Shown piece after piece: positions 6,682 through 14,859 of a DNA stretch of 20,381 nt. The DNA comes from Bacteroidales bacterium. Its GTDB lineage: Bacteria; Bacteroidota; Bacteroidia; Bacteroidales; JAADGE01. Both the position numbers and the translations under genes were made by a program. The notes under the pieces were generated by a model. That model ran no database searches. It was not told the DNA's origin and saw nothing but the letters and a program-made list of their open reading frames with translations. Position 1 is the stretch's first letter. Each line of letters begins with the position of its first letter. Location: the NCBI GenBank assembly GCA_029932445.1, contig JAOZQB010000025.1:1-20381 (forward strand), read 5' to 3'.

Positions 6682-7731
6682 ATGAAGTTATCTCAATTTA
6701 TTTACGACTTACCGTCCGAATTAATCGCAAAATATCCTTCTGAAAACCGTGATGATTCGCGATTATTGGTATTACATAAAGACACCGGAAAAATTGAGCA
6801 CAAAATCTTTAAAGACGTTATTAACTATTTTAAAGAAGATGATTTGTTCGTTTTTAATAACACACGTGTTTTTCCGGCAAGATTAAAAGGGATTAAAGAA
6901 AAAACAGGGGCAAAAATTGAAGTTTTTTTACTTCGTGAATTAAATAAAAAACAACGGTTGTGGGATGTTTTAGTCAGTCCGGCAAGAAAAATCCGAATCG
7001 GAAACAAATTATATTTCGGCGATTCCGAAACATTGGTAGCAGAGGTTATTGACAATACAACATCCAGAGGCAGAACCTTACGTTTCTTGTACGACGGTGA
7101 ATACGAAGAATTCAGAAATACATTAAAAGTACTGGGGGAAACGCCTTTACCGACACTTGTGGGAAGAGAAGTTGAACCGGAAGATGCAGACCGCTATCAA
7201 ACCGTTTTTGCAAAACATGAAGGCGCCGTTGCAGCTCCTACCGCAGGCTTGCATTTCAGTAAAATATTATTGAAAAAATTTGAAATTAAGGGGATTAAAA
7301 CAGACTCCATCACACTTCATGTAGGATTAGGAAACTTCAGAACGATTAATGTTGAAGACCTTACAAAGCATAAAATGGATAATGAGCAAATTTATGTCAC
7401 CGAAGAAACAACAAACGTTATTAATAAAACAAAATCTGACGGCCACAGAATTTGTGCCGTAGGAACAACAGTTGTAAGAACACTTGAAAGTACGGCTACG
7501 GTTACCGGTCTTTCCAAACCTTTCAGCGGTTGGACAAATAAATTTATTTACCCCCCGTATGATTTTTTAATTCCGGATGCCATGATAACCAATTTTCATC
7601 TTCCGAGATCCATACCTTTGATTTCGGCAGCAGCTTTCGGCGGCTACAAACAAACCTTAAAAGCTTATGAAACAGCAAAAAAAGAAGGGTATAAATTCGG
7701 GACTTACGGGGATGCAATGATGATAATCTAA
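6682..7731 (+). CDS. queA: S-adenosylmethionine:tRNA ribosyltransferase-isomerase QueA
   Basis: Transfers and isomerises the ribose of S-adenosylmethionine onto preQ1 in tRNA, giving epoxyqueuosine, the penultimate step of queuosine formation. Family stretches: FVFNNTRVFPARLKG (about 54-68), AAPTAGLHFS (184-193), LHVGLGNFRTI (212-222) and MITNFHLPRSIPL (302-314). Length is 349 residues, normal. It follows truB by 34 nt but has its own promoter signature. Its stop codon abuts the dispersed repeat at 7733-7946. It is convergent with lpxK. Confidence 0.95.
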   Translation: MKLSQFIYDLPSELIAKYPSENRDDSRLLVLHKDTGKIEHKIFKDVINYFKEDDLFVFNNTRVFPARLKGIKEKTGAKIEVFLLRELNKKQRLWDVLVSPARKIRIGNKLYFGDSETLVAEVIDNTTSRGRTLRFLYDGEYEEFRNTLKVLGETPLPTLVGREVEPEDADRYQTVFAKHEGAVAAPTAGLHFSKILLKKFEIKGIKTDSITLHVGLGNFRTINVEDLTKHKMDNEQIYVTEETTNVINKTKSDGHRICAVGTTVVRTLESTATVTGLSKPFSGWTNKFIYPPYDFLIPDAMITNFHLPRSIPLISAAAFGGYKQTLKAYETAKKEGYKFGTYGDAMMII

Positions 7732-7732
7732 C

Positions 7733-7946
7733 CCCAATTATTACTTTCGTGAAGGCTTCGCCGTTCATAAATAATTGGGAGTTAAAAGTTCAAAGTGTTA
7801 TGGCATAAATAGAGTAAAACCTTATAGCCCAAATTTGAGCTATGAAAATTTATACTAAAAAGAGCTAAACTTTTAACATTCAACTTTTCCTTTCAACTAC
7901 GAAAAATTACTTTCGTGAAGGTTTCGCCATTCATAAATTTTTCGAG
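7733..7946. repeat. Dispersed intergenic repeat, copy 2, with a hairpin at each end
   Basis: This element fills the whole gap between the queA and lpxK stop codons. Left hairpin: CCCAATTATT (7733-7742) pairs with AATAATTGGG (7770-7779) around a 27-nt core (7743-7769). Right hairpin: CGAAAAATT (7900-7908) pairs with AATTTTTCG (7936-7944) around nearly the same 27-nt core (7909-7935, 25 of 27 identical). The stem sequences differ completely but both are perfectly paired. Between them are GAGTTAAAAGTT (7779-7790), AGCCCAAATTTGAGCT (7826-7841) and AACTTTTAAC (7868-7877), the last being the exact complement of GTTAAAAGTT (7781-7790). The right-hand GAGTTAA tail includes the lpxK stop codon. It may serve as a 3' end for both convergent genes, but there are no T tracts typical of intrinsic terminators. 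Confidence 0.7.
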
Positions 7947-9056
7947 TTAATATTTCTTTTTGCTTGTCAGAAACCGATATTGTGCATTACTTTTTTCAAT
8001 ATAATGATGAATCAGCTTATCTAATTCCGCTTTGTCGTTATTTAAGATGCTCATTTCAATCGGGTAATAAAAAATACTTTTTTTAAGTTGTTCATCCGGA
8101 AACTTTAGGCGTTTTAACCTTACGGCATCTTTTTCGGTTGTTACTACAATCGTGTTATTCAGTTCCGAAGAATAAAACTCTTTTGTTATTCTTTCAATAT
8201 CTTTTTCCGTATATTGATAGTGATCGCTGTATGACAACACGTTTATTTCATCCGTCAAACGTTTACAATAGTCAATAATAGGTGTCGGATTTCCGATTCC
8301 TGTTACAATTAAAATTGCATATTTTTCAGATTTTAATGTTTCCGTATCAAGGGCAAAAATTTCATTTTCAAAAACGGGCATTAATCCTTTATATTCTATT
8401 GCCGAAAAAAACAATGATTGATACGGTTTTAAAGCTAAATCCGTTGCAATAATCCGCATATCAATCGGTTTGATTGTTTTTGGTGTTTTGGTTACCAATA
8501 TTATTTCAGCTCTGTGTCTTTCTTCCGGATTATCCCGTAATCTTCCGAGTGGTAAATAATGATCGTTTAAAAAGGGTTGAGTATAATCAATAAGCAATAT
8601 TGATAAACTCGGTTGCACATAACGATGTTGAAAGGCATCATCTAAAAGAATCAAATCAATTTTTTTTTCTGATTTCAGCAGGTTTTGAATTCCGTGAACC
8701 CGTTTTTCATCAACTGCAACCGTAATATCCGGGAATTTTAAAAATATTTGGTAAGGTTCATCTCCGATGTTTTCGACGGTTGCATTTTCATCCGCGAGAA
8801 TAAAACCTTTTGTTTTTCGTTTATATCCGCGGCTTAAAACAGCTATCGTATATTTATTCCTGAGCAAATAAATTAAGTATTCTACAGTCGGAGTTTTCCC
8901 TGTTCCGCCGACCGTAATATTTCCGACGGCAATAACGGGGATGTCAAACTCTTCCGACTTCAACATCCCGTAATCAAACATGAAATTTCGTATCCAAACA
9001 ACCAATCCGTAGATTAATGAAACAGGATATAAAATAAGAAATTTTAATAATTTCAT
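7947..9056 (-). CDS. lpxK: Tetraacyldisaccharide 4'-kinase LpxK
   Basis: Inner-membrane-associated kinase that phosphorylates the 4' position of the tetraacyldisaccharide to make lipid IVA, the sixth step of lipid A synthesis. It shows that the cell has an outer membrane with lipid A. An N-terminal hydrophobic helix (about 3-20) is followed by the P-loop GNITVGGTGKTP (45-56), then LSRGYKRKTKGF and LDDAFQHRYV, all typical of LpxK. The length of 369 is slightly above the E. coli size. Its ATG overlaps the sppA stop by 4 nt (ATGA), indicating coupled translation. The stop codon lies inside the conserved tail of the dispersed repeat. Confidence 0.95.
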   Translation of the reverse strand: MKLLKFLILYPVSLIYGLVVWIRNFMFDYGMLKSEEFDIPVIAVGNITVGGTGKTPTVEYLIYLLRNKYTIAVLSRGYKRKTKGFILADENATVENIGDEPYQIFLKFPDITVAVDEKRVHGIQNLLKSEKKIDLILLDDAFQHRYVQPSLSILLIDYTQPFLNDHYLPLGRLRDNPEERHRAEIILVTKTPKTIKPIDMRIIATDLALKPYQSLFFSAIEYKGLMPVFENEIFALDTETLKSEKYAILIVTGIGNPTPIIDYCKRLTDEINVLSYSDHYQYTEKDIERITKEFYSSELNNTIVVTTEKDAVRLKRLKFPDEQLKKSIFYYPIEMSILNNDKAELDKLIHHYIEKSNAQYRFLTSKKKY

Positions 9057-10819
9057 TTAATTTCAATAAAATAAGGAATTCTTGCCTGAACTCCGGAAAT
9101 AGTTTTAATTTTTTTCAAATTTTCATAATACGGATAAGCTTCGCCCAATTCGCCTTCAATTAATGAAGATTTCGTATTTGAAAGCATATTTTCCAAAATT
9201 AATGATAATTTATCTTTTTCGGGATAATATTTAATTCCGTATGTTTGTAAGTGCGCTTTGTCGGCAGCAATATCAACGGCGGTTTGCAATCCTCCGAGAA
9301 TATCCACAAGCCCAATATTCAGTGCATCTTCGCCGCTCCATACACGTCCTTGCCCGATTGCATCAACGGAATCTGTCGGTAAATTTCTTCCTTCTCCCAC
9401 ATGGGTAATAAATGTTGAATAAATCTCTTCCACAGATTGTAATATTTTACCGTGTTCATAATCCGTCATTTTTCTTCCGGGGTTTCCCATATCCGAATAC
9501 GTGTTTGTATTTACCGTATTAATCGTAATTCCGACATTTTTTAATAATTTTTTCGCATTAAACAACAAACCGAAAACACCGATTGAACCGGTAATTGTAT
9601 TGGGTTCGGCAACAATTGTATCGGCCTGACATGCAATATAATATCCGCCGGATGCCGCAACATCTCCCATAGAAACAATCAAGGGTTTTGCTTGCTCGGC
9701 AAGAACCGTTTCTCTCCAAATAACTTCGGATGCTAAGGCACTTCCTCCGGGTGAATTAATTCTTAATACAATGGCTTTTACACTTTCATCCTCCCTTGCT
9801 TTTCGAATTATTTTTGCCAAACTTTCAGAACCGATTTGTTCATCGGTTCCTTCGCCGTCAACAATTTCTCCTTCGGCATAAATAATTGCAATATTTTCTT
9901 TTTTTGGTTTTAATAATTCCTCAAAATCTTTTCCGGAATTAATATAATCCGACAAACTGATTTTATTTAATTCATCATCCGGGTGTATTCCTGTTTTTTC
10001 TTTTAGTTCTTTAATTATTTGATCTTCATACTTTAAATCATCTACAAAATTGAATTTTTTTGCCGTTTCAGATCCTGTTACGGATAATTCATCGGCATAT
10101 TTATTTAAATCCTCATAAGAAATATTTCGTTGATTATGAATTCCCGTTAATATGCTGTTCCAAATTGAAGAAAGGTATTTTTGTGTTTGTTCTTTATTGG
10201 CATCACTCATATTATCCGACATAAACGGTTCCACGGCACTTTTATATTTTCCGTGTCGAATTATTTCCGGTTCCACACCGATATTTTCCAACAGCGATTT
10301 AAAAAACATTAATTGTGCACTAAGCCCGGAAAATTGGACAACTCCGCTCGGCGTTAAATAAATTTTATCGGCAACCGATGCTAAATAATAGGATTTATGG
10401 GTGTAAAAATCGGAATGTGCAATGATAAACTTTCCGGATGTTTTAAAGTCTTTCAGCGTATTTCTTATTTCTTCAACGGAAGCAATTCCGACATTTAAAA
10501 TTGACAAATCCAAATAAATGCCTTTTATTTTGTCATCATCTTTTGCTTTTTTTATTGCATCCGTTACTTCTTTTAAGCTCAATGTTTTTTTAATTTTCAT
10601 AGTGCTCAAATCCGGTTTAACGGAAGAACGGTCGGCTATTTTATTTTTAAACGTCAATGTCAATACCGAATTTTCGGTAACTTTTACTTCTTTATCGGAA
10701 AACGCTCCTGAAGAAGACAAAATGCCGACAAAAACAATTATATTAATGATAACTAAAAAAATCAGAACTAAAAATGTTCCGAGCATACTTGCTAATACAT
10801 GATTAAAAAATCCTTTCAT
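9053..10819 (-). CDS. sppA: Signal peptide peptidase SppA, long (67K) form
   Basis: Membrane-anchored serine protease that degrades cleaved signal peptides. An N-terminal membrane helix (about 11-34) anchors two tandem SppA/ClpP-fold domains. The general-base lysine is K193 in GKYKSAVEPF (first domain). The nucleophile is S390 in DVAASGGYYIA (second domain), with RINSPGGSALASE at 353-365. This is the split-dyad arrangement of E. coli SppA (K209, S409). Its 588 residues match the long form. It is the first gene of a two-gene unit with lpxK and has a clear promoter. Its pairing with lpxK is operon organisation, not an obvious pathway link. Confidence 0.95.
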   Translation of the reverse strand: MKGFFNHVLASMLGTFLVLIFLVIINIIVFVGILSSSGAFSDKEVKVTENSVLTLTFKNKIADRSSVKPDLSTMKIKKTLSLKEVTDAIKKAKDDDKIKGIYLDLSILNVGIASVEEIRNTLKDFKTSGKFIIAHSDFYTHKSYYLASVADKIYLTPSGVVQFSGLSAQLMFFKSLLENIGVEPEIIRHGKYKSAVEPFMSDNMSDANKEQTQKYLSSIWNSILTGIHNQRNISYEDLNKYADELSVTGSETAKKFNFVDDLKYEDQIIKELKEKTGIHPDDELNKISLSDYINSGKDFEELLKPKKENIAIIYAEGEIVDGEGTDEQIGSESLAKIIRKAREDESVKAIVLRINSPGGSALASEVIWRETVLAEQAKPLIVSMGDVAASGGYYIACQADTIVAEPNTITGSIGVFGLLFNAKKLLKNVGITINTVNTNTYSDMGNPGRKMTDYEHGKILQSVEEIYSTFITHVGEGRNLPTDSVDAIGQGRVWSGEDALNIGLVDILGGLQTAVDIAADKAHLQTYGIKYYPEKDKLSLILENMLSNTKSSLIEGELGEAYPYYENLKKIKTISGVQARIPYFIEIK

Positions 10820-10854
10820 TGTTTTTTAATTTAAGTTGTTTGTAATTTCGTTAA

Positions 10855-10885
10855 CAAAGATACACTCTTATTTTTAATCCTGAAA
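10855..10885 (-). promoter_or_regulatory. Promoter of the sppA-lpxK unit
   Basis: On the minus strand TATCTTTG (10855-10862) is a perfect -7 match. TTTC (10882-10885), one base off TTTG, lies 19 nt upstream. Predicted leader about 29 nt to the ATG at 10819. Confidence 0.6.
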
Positions 10886-11021
10886 CTATTTTCGGTTTGT
10901 TTGTTTCCGTGAAAGTGCTTTATATCAGTAAATTTAAGACGTTAATAATTTCTAGGTTTATTGATAGAATTTCTTTTATTAAATTTTTATTAACATCTGA
11001 AAAACGTATCCTCAATTTTCT

Positions 11022-11042
11022 TAATTTTACAATTCTTAAGAA
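11022..11042 (+). promoter_or_regulatory. Weak -7 candidate and palindrome before dnaE
   Basis: In the 244-nt divergent gap between sppA and dnaE, TAATTTTA (11022-11029) matches TAnnTTTG at 7 of 8 positions. It is directly followed by the perfect 10-bp palindrome TTCTTAAGAA (11033-11042), which would sit at or just after the transcript start. No -33 box is evident. Nothing else is recognisable in this gap besides the sppA promoter. Confidence 0.3.
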
Positions 11043-11063
11043 CCACACTTTTTATTTTTTAAT

Positions 11064-14000
11064 ATGCCTGAATTTACTCATTTACATCTACATACACAAT
11101 ATTCTATTCTTGACGGAGCTTCTGCAATACCGAAGTTAATGGAAAAAGTCAAAAAATCCGGAATGACTTCGGTTGCCATAACCGATCACGGCAATATGTT
11201 CGGCGTAAAATTGTTTCATAAAATCGCAAAAAAGAACGGGATTAAACCGATATTAGGATGCGAAGTATATGTTGCCAAAGAATCAAGATTCAGACGCGAT
11301 AAGGAAAAAGATAAAAAATCAGACCATTTAATTCTTCTGGCAAAAAATGAAACCGGTTATCATAATTTAATAAAACTTGTTTCTCACGGTTGGATTGACG
11401 GATTTTACAGAAAACCGCGTATAGATTTTGAACTTCTTGAAAAACATGCCGAGGGTTTAATCGTTTCAACGGCATGCCTTGCAGGAGCATTACCGAGAGC
11501 GGTCATGAAAACCGACCTCGAAGAAGCCGAACAATTTATCAAAAAATATAAAGCTTTGTTTGGTGATGATTTTTACCTTGAAATGCAAAGGCACAAAACC
11601 GGCGTTCCGGAAAAAGATGAACGCACTTTAAAATTTCAAGAACAGGTTAATCAAGAAATTGTTAACTTTTCACAAAAATTCGGAGTAAAATATATCGCAA
11701 CCAATGATGTTCATTTTATCAACAGTGAAGATGCCGAAGCACACGATATCTTAATTGCCTTAAGTACCGGCAAAGATTTGGACGACCCGACAAGAATGCA
11801 ATATTCCGGAGAAGAATATTTAAAAACGCCGGAAGAAATGGCGGATTTATTTTCCGATTTCCCGGAAGCTCTTGAAAACACTCAAGAAATTGCCGAAAAA
11901 ATCGAAGATTACGAACTTGACAGAAAACCGATAATGCCGGAATTTATTCTTCCGGAAAATTTCAATACCGAGGCAGATTATCTCAGACACATAAGCTATG
12001 AAGGTGCAAAATCTCGTTGGGGTGAAATTACCGAAGAAATAAAAGAACGTATTGATTTTGAGCTTGATACAATTATTAACATGGGATTTCCCGGTTATTT
12101 TTTAATTGTTTGGGATTTTTTGAAAGCAGCAAGAGAAATGGATGTTTCCGTCGGTCCCGGAAGAGGATCAGCCGCCGGCTCAGCCGTTGCCTACTGTTTA
12201 AAAATTACGGATATTGATCCCTTGAAATACAATCTTCTTTTTGAACGGTTTTTAAATCCCGACAGAATTTCAATGCCTGATATAGATATTGATTTTGATG
12301 AAGACGGAAGAGAAAAAGTATTAAAATGGGTAATCGATAAATACGGAGAAAATCGTGTTGCAAACATTATTACTTTCGGCTCCATGGCTGCAAAATCAGC
12401 TATTCGTGATGTTGCCCGAGTACTCCGACTTCCGCTTAACGAATCGGATAAATTGGCCAAATTAGTTCCCGAAAGACCCGGCATTACATTATCCAAAGCA
12501 TTTAAAGAAGTCAAAGAGCTAAGAAATGCCCAATATTCGGATAATGAGCTTATCAAAAAGACAATGGTTTTTGCACAAACACTTGAAGGTTCGGTCAGGC
12601 ATACAGGTGTTCATGCATGCGGAATTATCATCGGAAAAGACGACCTCGAAAATTACATTCCGCTCAGCACGGCAAAAGATTCAGACCTTAAAGTAACACA
12701 ATACGACGGAAAGCACGTTGAGGATGTCGGTTTATTAAAAATGGATTTTCTCGGTTTAAAAACACTATCCATTATTAAAGATGCCGTTGAAAACATTAAA
12801 CATTCAAAAGGTATTGAAATTGATATCGATAACATTCCGTTTGATGACGAAAAAACATTTGAACTGTATGCAAAGGGAGAAACCACTGCTTTGTTTCAGT
12901 TTGAATCTGACGGTATGAAAAAATATCTTAAAGATTTAAAACCAAACAAGTTTGATGACCTTATCGCAATGAATGCTTTATATCGTCCCGGCCCGATGGA
13001 TTACATTAAAAATTTCATTGCACGTAAACACGGTAAAGAAAAAATAGTTTACGATCTTCCCGAAATGGAAGAAATACTTAAAGATACATACGGAATCACC
13101 GTTTTTCAAGAGCAGGTAATGTTACTTTCACAGCGATTGGCAAATTTCACCAAAGGACAAGCCGATTCTTTGCGAAAAGCCATGGGTAAAAAGATTAAAT
13201 CAATGATGGATGACCTGAAAGTCAAATTCGTTGAGGGATGCAAAACAAACGGGCACGACGAAAAAGTCGTTGACAAAATTTGGCAAGATTGGGAAAAGTT
13301 TGCTCAATATGCTTTTAATAAGTCACATTCAACCGGATACGCTTATATATCTTTTCAAACAGCATACCTGAAAGCTCATTATCCGGCGGAATATATGAGT
13401 GCCGTATTGAGTCGTAATCTTTCCGATATTAAAAAAGTTTCACATTTTATGAGCGAAGCTCGCAGGATGGGTTTAGATGTTTTGTTGCCGGATGTAAATG
13501 AAAGTTTTAATAAATTTACGGTAAACGAAAAAGGCCAAATTCGTTTCGGAATGGGCGGAATTAAGAATGTCGGAACTTCAGCCGTCGAAGATATTGTTAA
13601 AGAAAGAAAAGAAAACGGAAAATTTACAAGCTTTTTTGACTTTATAGAACGGGTAAACTTATCTTCCGTTAATAAAAGAACTGTTGAAGCCTTGGTTTAT
13701 GCCGGAGCTTTCGATGAACTTGAAAATTTTACCAGAAGCCAATATTTTGCGGAATCGGGAAACGAAGGATTAAATTTTATCGAAGAATGCTTAAAATACG
13801 GCGGTAAACTTAAAAACGGAAGCGACGAAAACCAAGCCAGCATCTTCAGTGCGGATAAAATTGAAATTAAAAAACCCGATATTCCGGAAACTGAAGAATG
13901 GAATAAATTAGACCGCCTGAAATTTGAAAAAGAAGTTATCGGCATTTACCTTTCGGAACATCCTTTGGATGAGTACGATCTTGAAATTTCCACCTTTTGT

Positions 14001-14555
14001 AATGCTGACGTTGAAGATTTAACGGATTTAAAAAAAATACAAGGGAAAGAAATCAGAATTGCTGCAATTATTAAAGATTTGTTTCAAGGCACGACAAAAA
14101 CCGGAAAACCTTACGGCAGTATTACAATTGAGGGCTATAAAGCAGAATATCGTCTGTATCTTTTCGGACATGACTATGTAAATTTTCGTAAATTTTTTAT
14201 TAAAGACACATCCGTTTTAATTACCGGAAAAGCTCAAAAACGATGGAATGCAACGGATGAAAGGGATCTTGAGTTTAAAATTACAACTATTGAACTTTTA
14301 ACGGAAATAAAGGGTTCTATGATAAAGAAAATAACAATTTCAGTTCCTTTGGAAAAAATAACACCTTCATTTTCAGAAGATTTATCAGCCGTATTTAATA
14401 AAACAAAAGGAAAGCAATCCGTTGAGTTTTTAATTTACGATAAAGAAAAAAATATGTCTCTGCAGATGTTTTCAAGATCAAAAAAGACAAAAGTTAATAA
14501 AAAGCTGATTAGTAAGCTTCAAGAATTAAACGATATTGAAATAAACCTTTCATAA
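11064..14555 (+). CDS. dnaE: DNA polymerase III alpha subunit DnaE
   Basis: Replicative C-family DNA polymerase, catalytic core of the replisome, cytoplasm. The N-terminal PHP domain begins HLHLHTQYS and keeps all nine expected metal ligands: H8, H10, D17, H42, E67, H88, C138, D215 and H217. The palm motif PDIDIDFDED carries catalytic D406 and D408, and the third aspartate is D561 in KMDFLGL. GPGRGSAAGS is at 364-373. Further on come the finger region, a helix-hairpin-helix segment (about 830-900) and an OB-fold stretch (about 1020-1100, KEIRIAAIIKDLFQGTTKTG). Length 1163 is normal. No proofreading exonuclease domain is fused. The MPEFTHLHLH start is the conserved N-terminus, so the ATG at 11064 is secure. 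It is monocistronic, followed by a non-coding region with a long inverted repeat. Confidence 0.98.
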   Translation: MPEFTHLHLHTQYSILDGASAIPKLMEKVKKSGMTSVAITDHGNMFGVKLFHKIAKKNGIKPILGCEVYVAKESRFRRDKEKDKKSDHLILLAKNETGYHNLIKLVSHGWIDGFYRKPRIDFELLEKHAEGLIVSTACLAGALPRAVMKTDLEEAEQFIKKYKALFGDDFYLEMQRHKTGVPEKDERTLKFQEQVNQEIVNFSQKFGVKYIATNDVHFINSEDAEAHDILIALSTGKDLDDPTRMQYSGEEYLKTPEEMADLFSDFPEALENTQEIAEKIEDYELDRKPIMPEFILPENFNTEADYLRHISYEGAKSRWGEITEEIKERIDFELDTIINMGFPGYFLIVWDFLKAAREMDVSVGPGRGSAAGSAVAYCLKITDIDPLKYNLLFERFLNPDRISMPDIDIDFDEDGREKVLKWVIDKYGENRVANIITFGSMAAKSAIRDVARVLRLPLNESDKLAKLVPERPGITLSKAFKEVKELRNAQYSDNELIKKTMVFAQTLEGSVRHTGVHACGIIIGKDDLENYIPLSTAKDSDLKVTQYDGKHVEDVGLLKMDFLGLKTLSIIKDAVENIKHSKGIEIDIDNIPFDDEKTFELYAKGETTALFQFESDGMKKYLKDLKPNKFDDLIAMNALYRPGPMDYIKNFIARKHGKEKIVYDLPEMEEILKDTYGITVFQEQVMLLSQRLANFTKGQADSLRKAMGKKIKSMMDDLKVKFVEGCKTNGHDEKVVDKIWQDWEKFAQYAFNKSHSTGYAYISFQTAYLKAHYPAEYMSAVLSRNLSDIKKVSHFMSEARRMGLDVLLPDVNESFNKFTVNEKGQIRFGMGGIKNVGTSAVEDIVKERKENGKFTSFFDFIERVNLSSVNKRTVEALVYAGAFDELENFTRSQYFAESGNEGLNFIEECLKYGGKLKNGSDENQASIFSADKIEIKKPDIPETEEWNKLDRLKFEKEVIGIYLSEHPLDEYDLEISTFCNADVEDLTDLKKIQGKEIRIAAIIKDLFQGTTKTGKPYGSITIEGYKAEYRLYLFGHDYVNFRKFFIKDTSVLITGKAQKRWNATDERDLEFKITTIELLTEIKGSMIKKITISVPLEKITPSFSEDLSAVFNKTKGKQSVEFLIYDKEKNMSLQMFSRSKKTKVNKKLISKLQELNDIEINLS

Positions 14556-14589
14556 ATATCGGTAGTTGAAAGTTAAAAGTATGAGGGTA

Positions 14590-14705
14590 CTCCGAAAAGT
14601 CAAAAAGTGATAATTTAGTCATCCGATGAATTTGTAATTAGCTGATCATCAGTATAAATGAATATCGGTATTTTGCAAAATCATTCATCGGATGACTTTT
14701 CGGAG
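14590..14705. repeat. Nested inverted repeat after dnaE, MITE relic or processing hairpin
   Basis: The right arm (14683-14705, 23 nt) is continuous. The left arm is split: CTCCGAAAAGTC (14590-14601) and AGTCATCCGATGAAT (14617-14631) match it perfectly but are separated by 15 nt, with AGTC present at both edges. Removing one AGTC plus the 15 nt (19 nt) would restore a perfect 23-bp arm. The 51-nt interior holds the palindrome CTGATCATCAG (14642-14652) and AATATCGGTA (14661-14670), which also occurs just upstream at 14555-14564. There is no T tract, so it is not a classical terminator. With the promoter near 14811, this is all I see in the 304-base gap 14556-14859, apart from GTAGTTGAAAG (14562-14572), also found in the 7733-7946 repeat. 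Confidence 0.65.
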
Positions 14706-14810
14706 AAAAACATGTCCGTTTTATCAAATAAAAATGGTTCCGAATAAGCGCAAACAGTTTCTTAATTATTTTTTATTCCCGTTTTTCCTTTTAAACAGTT
14801 AGAATCATTG

Positions 14811-14818
14811 TATATTTG
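14811..14818 (+). promoter_or_regulatory. Promoter of the TPR-LemA/TPM operon with flanking direct repeats
   Basis: TATATTTG is a perfect -7 match, 41 nt before the ATG at 14860. The -33 region is only TTTT-like. Two identical decamers, TAAACAGTTA (14792-14801 and 14839-14848), lie 47 nt apart, one in the -33 region and one in the leader; they could be regulator half-sites or chance. Confidence 0.5.
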
Positions 14819-14859
14819 TCCTGAATGCAATTATCAAATAAACAGTTAATATTCTTATT

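Noticed and set aside
10897..11139. Open frame of 80 residues before and overlapping dnaE
   Set aside because: AT-rich, Phe/Ile/Leu-rich translation from non-coding sequence, overlapping the conserved dnaE N-terminus in another frame.
14590..14705. Simple Rho-independent terminator for dnaE
   Set aside because: The stem is strong but is followed by GAGAAAAACATG with no T tract, and the loop is over 50 nt.
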